NCBI RefSeq assembly: GCF_036884655.1
Contig: NC_088342.1
Coordinates: forward strand, 12,833,501 to 12,897,500
DNA from: Musa acuminata AAA Group
Taxonomy: Eukaryota > Streptophyta > Magnoliopsida > Zingiberales > Musaceae
Reading direction: 5' to 3'
DNA length: 64,000 bases
The notes under the pieces were generated by a model that saw nothing but the letters and a program-made list of their open reading frames with translations, did no database searches and was not told the origin of the DNA. The translations under genes were made by a program, and so were the position numbers. Every line of letters starts with the position of its first letter. Position 1 is the stretch's first letter. Of this stretch, positions 35,356 to 45,399 are shown piece after piece.

Positions 35356-36031
35356 CCGAGTTCCTGTGGCTTTTCCTCCACTCTGGACCCCAAACCCAAA
35401 CCCAAATCCCAAGAATTAGCTTTTTTATGGATGACGCTAAATTTTGCAAACCACATCGATGAATGTTACGTTTCGTGTTTCGTTTATTCACTGAATTTTC
35501 CAAGGATCATGGATCCATGTTGATTGTGTGTGTCTCAGGGCATTCGTTTATATGTAATGTATAATAGTACAACAAGGAAGTTACACGGATCGAATGAATG
35601 AATGAATGAATGAATTGTTAGGCTCTCCACTGGAATGCATTCACACATCCTTGATTTCATAACCCCATCGCCACCATATTCCTAAACGAAGTGGTGGTTG
35701 GAGCTTAATAATACTCACAAACTCATATCCAGAACAAGGATCTAGTTCTGTTTTTTGTCGTATGACATTGTGTTGCTGAGTGACTTGAATGGTTTTGATG
35801 CATGACCAGAAGAATCCTCTTTAAGAACCAGGGAGGATGCAGTTCTTAGACCCAAGCAGAGGTGATCTTTTAAGTTGGAGATGATAGACAATAAATAGGC
35901 AAATGGATTCTTCATCCAAGGTATTAGTATCACGAAATCATTCAGAAGATCTCGGTTGGAGATCAGAAATATCACAATTCCAAATCTACGCTAATTATTC
36001 GCGCAAATTTAAATGTGATGAGAATGCTTAC
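35356..36031. other. ADF 3' flank and possible MYB exon 3 remnants
   Basis: 35356-35640 is the ADF 3'UTR and flank and includes a (GAAT)n stretch near 35595. 35740-35980 has a 77-aa minus-strand reading that could be decayed MYB C-terminal sequence, but no MYB motif (such as GRTDNEVKNYW) is visible. Confidence 0.3.
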
Positions 36032-36469
36032 TTGTTTCCCACCACAGAATGAAGTTTCGCGACGGTTTCCACCTCCAGAGGAGAAAAGGTACCATGCTTC
36101 AGCCCTGACCTCGGGTAATTGAGCCACCTCTTTTAGTCTGCAGCTCTTTCCATTTCGTCGCAAGCCTGAGAGTAGCACATACAAACTCGAGAGATGAATC
36201 TGCAAATGCAATTTGATTCTCCAGAATTCCCATCCGTCACTCAAAAGTAGTGCAACTTTGTAACATGATGAAAAGCTCAAGTTAGGAATCAAACTTGAGC
36301 TCCTCCTCTTCTTCTTCCCCTTTACCACGGAATCGCAGAGACTCACCAGCTTTGGCGGGAAGTGAGCTCCAGCTACCATGGCCATGCCTATCGATGTTTC
36401 ATCCTCTTCTGGCGACCACAAGCCCTTCCTATGCGTCGCCCTTGGCTTCTCACATTTCCTGCACCCCAT
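36032..36469 (-). pseudogene. R2R3-MYB transcription factor pseudogene (LAF1-like)
   Basis: Exon 1 (36469-36347) starts MGCRKCEKPRATHRKGLW and SPEEDE, the N-terminus of LAF1-type R2R3-MYB repressors/activators. Thirteen nucleotides are then missing, and the repeat resumes in a shifted frame (HGHGSWSSLPAKAG). Exon 2 (36165-36032) encodes LRRNGKSCRL, gains 4 nt near 36132, and continues shifted as RWLNY and LKHGTFSPLEVETVAKLHSV. Adding 13 nt restores exon 1 to 136 nt, and subtracting 4 gives exon 2 the canonical 130 nt. In the start-codon frame a TAA appears in exon 2 before the frame is regained. Both splice borders survive (GTGAGT, CTCAG, GTAAGC). A third exon with the rest of R3 was not found at 35700-36030. 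Recent loss of function is inferred. Confidence 0.88.
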
Positions 36470-37529
36470 AGCTATGCTCGTCTTGGATCGAGGACCTCTG
36501 GCCTCTGTCATGCAAACAGGCGAACCATGTATGAGATTTAAAGCGAACAACGATTTGCCCATCGAACAAACAATAAGAATTCCAACAAGTTGACAAAGAC
36601 TTGGTCGCAGCTCTCTCGTTGTCGCTCATCGTCTGGCGTTCGGATTGCTCTCTTGTCGGGGACATGCGAATCCGAGTATTGGGGTTGTGGCCGCAGAAAA
36701 GCGGTGTTAGCCTTTTGGACTATTAGGGTAGAGAGAGCAGATGTAATCGAGGGAAAGTGGTACAAGCGTGCTTCTCAAGAATGCACACAAAAAAGTGATC
36801 TCCGGCGTCAACTCCGCCCTCATTCGTCGTTGAAGATATAGAATGATCACCATCAGTGTCGGCTGTACTTGGTTATGGGTTTCCTTCTCTCACGTGGTTG
36901 GAAGACATGCATATTTGCTGCTACTTCGGATCGACTTTGCAAGCAGTGGGATGTTCTTCCTCGATATCAACTCTCCGCTGGCCATCGTTGAAATCGTTAT
37001 TGTCTGTCTTGTACCTACTACTTTTGGATGCTTCCCCTCCTCTTCTTCATTTCATCCTCCAAGCAGCACAATGTTGTTTTTTGTTCTTTCCAAGTGAATG
37101 TTGCTGCTGTTCTTCTTTTTTTACCCATGACTGCATCACAAGCACTGCAATCTGATGCTTGACATGAGAGTGGTGCCTAAGAGGGAGTAAACGCCCGAAA
37201 GGAAGTAGGCATCGAGTGGACCTACAGCGAAAAGGAGACCATTAACGTATTTTGGTACTACTTTTCTAGACTTATATGTTTGCTGCCATCTTGCAGGAGA
37301 CACTTCGACATGGGGTCGAGGATTGCAGTAAGCTACCAATTTGACAGCATCAAAGCATGCAAGGAGATACTGAATACAATGGCCAAGTGTGCATCGTACA
37401 ACGAACAGCAAAAGGTAATTATTAGTTCAACATTTATGTCAAATCTTATTTTAAGCACTACAACAATTATAGGAACCCAAATAGCATTCGGCAAACATTT
37501 TACGCAAAGAAACTTCTTGATCTTGATGA
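36470..37529. other. Spacer with one plus-strand exon-like block
   Basis: Mostly intergenic. At 37299-37413 the plus strand shows a block bounded by TTGCAG and AG/GTAATT and open in one phase (MGSRIAVSYQFDSIKACKEI). I recognise no family, and no partner exons were found. Confidence 0.3.
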
Positions 37530-40500
37530 TTAGCAGTCATCTTGTGATGCCTGTGAATGTGATCCCGCAATAACAGATTCCAGTTTCTGCTAGTACATAA
37601 TAAGAAAAGGTAATATAAGCATCAAAGGTTCGGGTATCAAATAATGTAATTAAATATGTTGCGATCTAAAGAAAGGGTAAAAAACAAACTAAGCTGAAAA
37701 AAAAGGAACTTCTTACTTTCACAGATCGCTTGACTTCTTCAATTTTATGTAGCAACAAGTCACCAGGCACTACGCCTCCGGCCTCGAAAAGAGGGCGTCT
37801 TGGTGAAGCCTTGACCTGTGAATTTTTTAATTCCATAGTATTTTCGGGATTCTATAATGAAATAAACATATATTACTTCATGCATGGGAATGGATTGTGG
37901 AAATCATATGTACTACCAGTATACCACCAGACTTTGCCATTAGAAGAGAAAAAAAGGGTGTGGTTGGTACTAACAGGTGAAGGATCCTCTAGTCATGAAA
38001 TCAAAGAGGCCAAAATTTCGTTTGGTCATGAATTGACTCGCAACAATCATGCAACACTGGACATATGATTTTTCTCGAGAGAATGTGCAATTAACTTGAA
38101 TGTCAAACATCATATCTTGATTTCCGTTATCACAAGATCTCTAATCCACATTACTTGTATACCTGTTCTATCTGATCTAAATTAAAAAAAAAAAAAAACT
38201 TTGCATTGCATAAAAAGCACAAAATGTTCACTCCTAACAGTGCCAATGTAATAATAACCAGACAGGAAATTCCAACATTATAGGACAAATCCAGATCTTT
38301 AACTATGATAAAGAAATAATATCATGACCAAGGTGGCAATGGATCCCAAAATCCAAATTGGACATGCAATTTTGGGTATGGATCCTCAACTTTAAACAAA
38401 TAAATTATCAGGTTGAGACTTGAACACTAGGCATCTCCATCCTGATAACCCCCTATCTAATATTGAATGAAAATTGAAGGAAAAATAACTATAGTTATTT
38501 ATGCACCGAAAGGTTAGTCATGCTCTACATCATATTGTTTGCTCTTATAAGCTTTAGTGCAGAGACAGCTAATAATCCACTTTGGCATTAGACCATCTTT
38601 TATAAAAGAACATCTAAAATTGATTAGACACAGATGGAGAAAAACATGATAGTGACACCAAGGTCAACCTTCAATGTCACACTATATTCAGTTAAAAAAA
38701 AGGTATATAAGGAGAAAGAACCAAAAGCACAGTTGAAGAAGCATGACAGAAAACAATTTGAATTACTAAAGGTGGTGACGAGCTATGATCTGAAAACTAA
38801 CCCTCATGCTGGGAGATTGCCATCTACTTGGAGGTGGAATATCAGCCAATGATCTCAAACTAGTCGGTGTGGACATTCCTTCCCCAGGCAGTATGGCAGA
38901 CTTCCTATTACCAACTTTTCGAATACTCTTTGTAGATTCTATAATAATAACCTACACAATTGCAATTATATATTGGAAAAGCTGAGCCCATAAGAATATC
39001 CAAGAATGCATCATATTACTATTAATGAACTGGCAAAATCTATAGTCATGAGACTCAGAAGTTAGAACATTGCAAAAGGCCCAAAGAGTGTAACTACTAA
39101 ATGAACTGGAAAAATCAATAGTCAATCACTGTTCCAGAAAACTTAATCCAGAAATGCACTACAAAGATGCATTTACAAACATATTGTGAACTGAACAGAT
39201 GGTTTATACCTGGATAGACTAGAAGCGTCATATATAGTTGTCTATCTGTTGATGTTAAACTAAGTTTCAGAACAAAACAAGTCTTATTTGCTTAGACCAA
39301 CCTCAATATACTTCTATCCTAGGTCACTTCCATAAGCCAGCAAAAGTAGCATCTACAGAAACATCATGAACCACAGGCATGAGAGAGCACAATTTTACAT
39401 CGTTGGGTGAAATCTGTTCAGCTATGACTCCTCAACAAAAAAGAATGATAACACTTTATATTACTATCAGACTGCCATAACTTGGTCTAGCAAAGTACCT
39501 CCCTCCCAATAATATAATAGCAACACGAGATGCAGTGAGAGCAATCAAGAAGCATGTAAAACCTGAAAATAGGATTTTTTTTCCTGTACCGTATATTTAA
39601 AACCATGGTCTACAGTACCGAACTGTAACGCCCGGTATGGGCGGTACGTACCGGTCCGACAGGTTGCCGGTACGCGGACCGCCTGTTACAGGTATAATTG
39701 CACTGTAGCATTGTAGCAGTGCTACAGTACTCGGCACACCTGAGTATACCGCTCGGAACACCTGAGTGTACCGCTCGGAACACCTGGGTGTACCGCTCGG
39801 TATACCGTACCGTACCGGTACCGAGCCCAGGTCGAAACACCAGTACGGTACGGTATTGCGAACCTTGTTTAAAACATCAAAGTTTTCTATGCAACACATA
39901 TAATCAAAGGTAGCTGCTCTCTGCGAGCTGTCACAACATGCAATTACTTAGGTTGGCTATCTAGAAAACCATGGCTCAACAAATAATGCTGCCTAATAAT
40001 TGAAATGCTCACATTCCAATGAATTACAAATCAGTTATCTTCAAATTTCCATCTATGATGTGTGGTCTTTGGACCAGTTATTATGCATTATCACTTGCAT
40101 AACACCACTGTGAACAATATAAGAAGGCAATGTCAAAAAATGATGAATGTTTGACAACCATCATGAGCAATCAGAGCACCAATCAATCCTTTAAAACCTT
40201 GCTCTCTGGGACCAGATCTCAGCCCACACAATATTTTTAGGATAACTCCTGCAACTCGGTCTTAAAAGTTCCCTCAAAAATGCAGGATCCAACATGGCCA
40301 ATAATGGTCTGCATGGTGAAGACTAAACTTTCACAAACAGAAAGAAACTGCCAGGCTCATAAATGCTCTGAACAACACATCAATTCTATCACTGAAATTT
40401 AACGCAAAAACATGCAGGTAAAGGTGTTCTGCAAGATATGGCCTTTCTATAAACAGAAACTATTAGTTTATAGTCTATGGTTATAGTCTATGGTTGTTAT

Positions 40501-43500
40501 GGAAGGCTAGGAATGATAGTTGTATCTAGAGGTGAAATGCAACCCCAACTCAATTATTTATAGGACTATTGCATGGGTGGCGGATAAAAACATCCCCAAA
40601 TACCTAAAGGAAATTTAAATGATAGAACTCAATCCTAATGAATGAAACAGAACTCTGGGCTGGATAAAATTGAACACTGATGGAGCATTTGATGTGTCTG
40701 GACAGGTTGGAGGAGCTGGTTTCTTATTGAGAAATAGTGAAGGTGATTGCCTACTTGCTGGGGACAGATTTATTGCTGAAGGAGGACCATATTTGAATGA
40801 ACTACTGGCAATCAAGGATCGTGTTAAGGTTGCAATAGCTGAGAGAACACAAAGAATACAGATTGAAACAGATGCTGAATTGCATAGCTAAAATCCTGAA
40901 AATGAAAGAGCAGCCCACTTGGTTTTTGACTAACTTAGTTAATAATATTTTTTTTTTGAACTGACACATTTTCAGTGAATCATGTTTTTAGAGAGGCTAA
41001 TTATTGTGCTCATTGACTGGCTTCTCATTCTAAATTTTGTAAGGACATTTTATGGATCTTTCCATTACCTTGTCAGCTTATGGCTATTTTGAGCTCAGAT
41101 GAACTGAGTACTAGGTGTATCAGACTTTTCTCGAAAAAAAATGGGTGTTCTGCAAGAAGCAATCAACACCATGCCGATGTATATAAAAAAGCACCACACT
41201 GAGTTGACCATGAGATTGCAATATGCTATCCATATGATGCCCTCCTGGAGATACCAAATGGTAAGTTCCATGGTGAAAATAAATCCACAACAGAAATTAT
41301 TTAAAGTTGTAATCTAATCACATTTTATAAGTATATGATAATTGTGGTTCACAACTAATAAAACAGGCATCCATATGATCCTCAATGTCATCAAAATGGT
41401 CTATTTTTGCCACTTCAAAACATGTTATCCGTATACGCCCATATATATCTATGTTTGATATACTCCTTGTCGTAATTTAATCATGTAATAAAACCATTAC
41501 TTTCCCATCTAACAATTATATTATTCTCCAATCGTACTCATAAAATAATTGGAGTCAGATTATGGATATTTCTTGTTAGATTAACAAACATCCTAGACAT
41601 GGCCAATTACCCATTATCAGGAAATGTTGGCGAAGCTGTTTAGTCTAACAAATACCTTTCTTAGGAGTCCTGGGTTGGAGACACCTTGGAACTGTAGTTC
41701 ATCCACTGGTGCAGCTTTTCCATAAGCTACACTTTCAATCCTAAAAGTATGTATTCCGTAATTAGATTGCAAACAGCCTATAAGCATTACAAAAAGAAAT
41801 CATCAGCTAATGACTTTCAGAAGCTATCACATAATTTTAGATGCATACTGAGGTCTAAAAAATTGACAATTGATGAAATTCAACACAGAAGAACATGAAG
41901 GATGATAAATGAGAAAGACAAGAAACATCCTCAAATTTTTCATGGCCTGATAACTGGAAGATAAATTAAATAGCCAAAATGTGAAATATCATCTTAACAG
42001 CTGTATTAAGAAGTTAAAAGCTTTAGGAGAAACTTCATATTCATTTCAAAAATGAAAACATCACAGAAAAATAAAATGGGAACTCAGAGATCTTTTATAG
42101 AATCACAATTTAGAAAGAATTACAAAACTCAGCATGCCAAATTGTTCCCTCTCAGAAATTACAAGTTCATTTCAGAATTCTGCATATTGGATCCATGCCA
42201 CCTTCGTTAGAAGTTGTTTGGACAACTTTCTCATGGCATTCCAGTTAAAAGTTCATGCATGCTACTTCAAAATGCAAGGTGAACTGACTTTGATGGCAAT
42301 CAGAAAGCTCAGTGATGCATCAATTTTCATTAATAGGTTATGACGTAACAACAATAACTAAAAAATAAACACGGATCATGGAAAGCAGATCCAACAGCCA
42401 AGGCATTAAAAATTTGAAGAAAAAATATGAAAGGAATAATGAGAAGAAAGGCAAACCACAAAAGAACCTGATCGCAACAATCAACTAGAATATGGAAGAT
42501 CTCGTTCATGATTTATGAGATGTCACAGATTAAAATCACAAAATTCAAAATAAAAACAGAGTTCGAGCTGCATTGAGTATTAGATTGCAAGAATGATGAC
42601 AATCCTAATTCCTAAGACAATTGACAGGTCAAGTGGGGCTGCACAAAATTTGAGCGAGTAGGAAACAAACAACCATAATCAATAATATAGGTATAGACCT
42701 AGATTAACTCAATAGTCAATTCATAGAAATATCCTCTGGAAGGATAATATAAATATATTATATTAGCCACAATTAGATGAGAAGAGAAGTCATCGGTTGA
42801 AATTTAACAGCTCCTGTTGTTAGAGACGTTAAGATCTCACAAAGCTCTGAATTGTGTTATCATATGCTGATTCAAATTTAGAATGGCCTAATGACATGCT
42901 TGTAAAGTCTGAAATCCTTTCATATATTTCATGCATATAATTTGTAGCACATTGATTATGGACAAAAGTGCGAAGCTTCCTTGAAAGCAAACTTAAACAT
43001 AAATATGACACAAACATCAACAAACAACATACTCCATGAAGAAACTGGACAATAAGATAATTGACCTGGTCAAAAGATGTACCTTGCTCAATTATGATGT
43101 CAATAACTAGATGAAGGGGGATGCGCTTCTCGATTTTAGTCAAGCCTAAAAATGGTAAAAAAGATGGCCTAGTAGCCTGAAAATCGTTGAATGTTATGTC
43201 ATGGATTCAGAACAAAATGAATATGAAGAAGTGGTTAGGAACATTTTTAGTACCTTGTAAACTATCATGTCGGATGTGACGTAAAGTCTGCGTGAAGAAA
43301 TATCTTTCTGAAGCACATATCTTCTAACTGGCAGATATAGGAGCATGATAATACCAACTCCCCAGGCCAAAACAAGCAACAGTGAAATTAGAACCCATAT
43401 AATTGTATCATACTGCACATGGTTTTTAGCAAGCTCCTCAAATGAGGCTGCAAACAACACCTTTCCAGAAAGCTCTTCCTCATCACCAACCTCGGACACA

Positions 43501-43568
43501 GGATCTTCCAATAAAAGCTCATCAGATTCACTTGTTTCATGTAAACCAATAGCATGACCGGACAACAT
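37530..43568 (-). CDS. Conserved plant membrane protein with PH-like region (6 coding exons, 278 aa)
   Basis: Exons: 43568-43254, 43176-43083, 41777-41656, 38951-38802, 37815-37717 and 37586-37530. All are GT-AG with consistent phases, totalling 837 nt. An acidic N-terminus (SESDELLLEDPVSEVGDEEE) precedes one strong hydrophobic segment at about 67-90 (TIIWVLISLLLVLAWGVGII). A well-conserved PH-like stretch follows: RRYVLQKDISSRRLYVTSDM, FLPFLGLTKIEKRIPLHLV, IIIEQGCLQSNYGIHTFRIE and PVDELQFQGVSNPGLLRK. The C-terminal part is low-complexity, ending in a short helix (DLLLHKIEEVKRSVKKLESV). I associate it with plant proteins carrying a domain of unknown function (possibly DUF7642, not checked). 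Role unknown; membrane-anchored lipid or protein binding is only a guess. Introns host a MITE and a LINE. Confidence 0.88.
39604..39867. mobile_element. Non-autonomous hAT MITE, 264 bp
   Basis: Flanked by a perfect 8-bp duplication TTTAAAAC (39596-39603 and 39868-39875). The ends are CATGGTCTACAGTACCG and the complement of the right end, CAAGGTTCGCAATACCG. It shares the TACCG-rich make-up and right end of the element at 23699-24317, so it is a shorter relative. Three tandem copies of a ~21-bp unit (ACACCTGAGTGTACCGCTCGG-type) occupy about 39735-39800. It sits in intron 3 of the PH-like gene. Confidence 0.85.
40437..41143 (+). mobile_element. 5'-truncated LINE with RNase H domain
   Basis: A 14-bp duplication GGTGTTCTGCAAGA flanks it (40423-40436 and 41144-41157), and it ends in a short A tail (41134-41141). 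It encodes a plant LINE RNase H region: IKLNTDGAFDVSGQ with the first catalytic Asp, GGAGFLLRNSEGD, NELLAIK with the Glu, and QIETDAEL with the third acidic residue. A stop follows at 40889, and decayed continuation (VFREANYCAH) comes downstream. Inserted opposite to the host gene in its intron 3. Truncation plus long target duplication is typical of target-primed reverse transcription. Confidence 0.87.
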
Positions 43569-44087
43569 CCCTATGAGTTTTTTGAAATGAGTCACCAAGG
43601 GGAAGTTCATATGATGCTTACTGGTTTGACATTTGTTCTCTCGGTAATGTCAGCAACAAAGAAATAAGGTGTCTAATCATAATAAAGATCCATGACCAAA
43701 TTGTGTCAGTAATTGAGAGCAAACATTTCAATATTTGCATTCACGGATGAGATGGTAAAAATGAACAGGAGTCATCACAAACAAGAATCAAACAAGACTC
43801 AAAAAGATTCCTTGAACCATGGGAGGGAAAGGGACCATTTCCTACTAGTTACAAGTCTCCTGTATATGCCATCATATGGGAGTTTCAAAAAGGAAAAATA
43901 TTTGCCTACACTAGTTCTTAATATTGCAGATCCCTTCCTCAAACTTATATTAACTAAAAAGAAACCAGTGTAGATGTTCCTTATGTAATGGAAACACTCA
44001 GCAAATATGAATTATCGGGCAGGGGAAAACTAAAAACTGCATGATTTCCTCATAAAGAAACATAAATGATAAGGCCTCCAGATATAC

Positions 44088-44650
44088 TTGGGCATAGCTC
44101 TTCTTTGTCTCTTTTGCTAAGCTCCATCTAGTTCCTTTTTATTACTTTTCCCTTACAAATTAATCATGACAATTGTCAAACAATAAAATAATCCCAAATT
44201 AAAAACAATGGACTCAACAGCATAAGTCATCTCTAACTCACAAACTTCTTAATACGTGTAAGAAAGTTTGGCGATATGGTAAACGCCTCTCCATGGAATC
44301 TTCTACAAGTACGCCTCAAAATAAACGATTTACATGAGTATACGATATACTTCGATTTACATGAGTATATCGATTTAAATAAACGATATACTTCAGCATA
44401 GCTCTTCTTCGTCTCTTTTGCTAAGCTCCATCTAATTCCTTTTTATTACCTTTTGCTTACAAATTAATCATGACAATTGTCAAACAATAAAACAATCCCA
44501 AATTAAAAACAATGGACTCAGCAGCATAAGTCATCTCTAACTCACAAACTTCTTAATACGTGTAAGAAAGTTTGGCGATATGGTAAACGCCTCTCCATGG
44601 AATCTCGTACAAGTACAACACATAATAAACGATTTACATGAGTATATAGT
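44088..44650. repeat. 304-bp tandem duplication in the 5'UTR intron
   Basis: 44088-44345 recurs at 44392-44650 with few differences; the shared text includes GCTAAGCTCCATCTA, GACAATTGTCAAACAATAAA, AATACGTGTAAGAAAGTTTGG and CGCCTCTCCATGGAATCT. The offset between landmarks is 304 bp. The junction holds short CGATTTACATGAGTATA repeats that could have mediated unequal exchange. Confidence 0.9.
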
Positions 44651-45135
44651 CATCGTTTAGAACATTTACTCCAGAATTTGCGATTCCTGAGATTATAAGA
44701 CATTCCCTAACACGTGTGGAAATCATTCCTCAGGAAAGCAATAAAGAAGTGCATAATGACTGGTTAATCATCCCAATCACAACAATGCACCTTAAAGAAC
44801 TTCATGATCGCTAACGCTATTAGTCTCCACGAATTAAAATCAAGAAATACGCATAGCTTCTCACACGGCATAAAATAACCTATCTTTGTTGACCTTTCGA
44901 GGCCAAGAAAATCCCATCTTCCCGCGTACGACGCCGACAAGCCCTTTTCGATGCTCTCGACGGCAACTTAACATATTATCGAATTACAAAGCAACCGATT
45001 AACTATTTAGGGACCAAAAATGATGTTGTAAACGGGAACTGTACGAAACAAAACAAGGAAAAGTCCATGCGATTACGCAAGTCATCGGCCAAAACAAGAG
45101 CGCAATAGAGAAAGGAATGACGAAGAAAGAATCAC

Positions 45136-45270
45136 CTGCGATCGGTCGCAAATTCGTCTAAGATGCTGTCACGGAGGCGAGATTTAGGGACGGGGACTGC
45201 GAAAGGGAACGGCCGGACCTCGAAGCTTTCCCTCTCTTCGCGGGTGCGTGGCTTGGAAATTGGCCGTAGA
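45136..45270 (-). other. 5'UTR exon of the PH-like membrane protein gene
   Basis: A GC-rich leader-like stretch on the minus strand ends at a donor (CGCAG then GTGATTC) at 45136/45135. A matching acceptor (CTCATAG) lies just before the ATG at 43568. This gives a 1.6-kb 5'UTR intron. The exon start is not defined. Confidence 0.5.
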
Positions 45271-45287
45271 AGCCGGCCGGGCTAGCG

Positions 45288-45395
45288 TGAGCGATTTGGG
45301 CCGAGTTCGAGTGTAACTGTGATTAATTTGAGCCCATTTTCGTGAGTAATTTGGGCCGAGTTGAAGTGAAACTGTAGATTTAAACGTAATTTTGG
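45288..45395. repeat. 53-bp tandem duplication upstream of the PH-like gene
   Basis: GATTTGGGCCGAGTTCGAGTG at 45292 recurs as AATTTGGGCCGAGTTGAAGTG about 53 bp on, each followed by AAACTGT/TAACTGT. It lies just upstream of the inferred transcription start. Confidence 0.7.
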
Positions 45396-45399
45396 CAAA

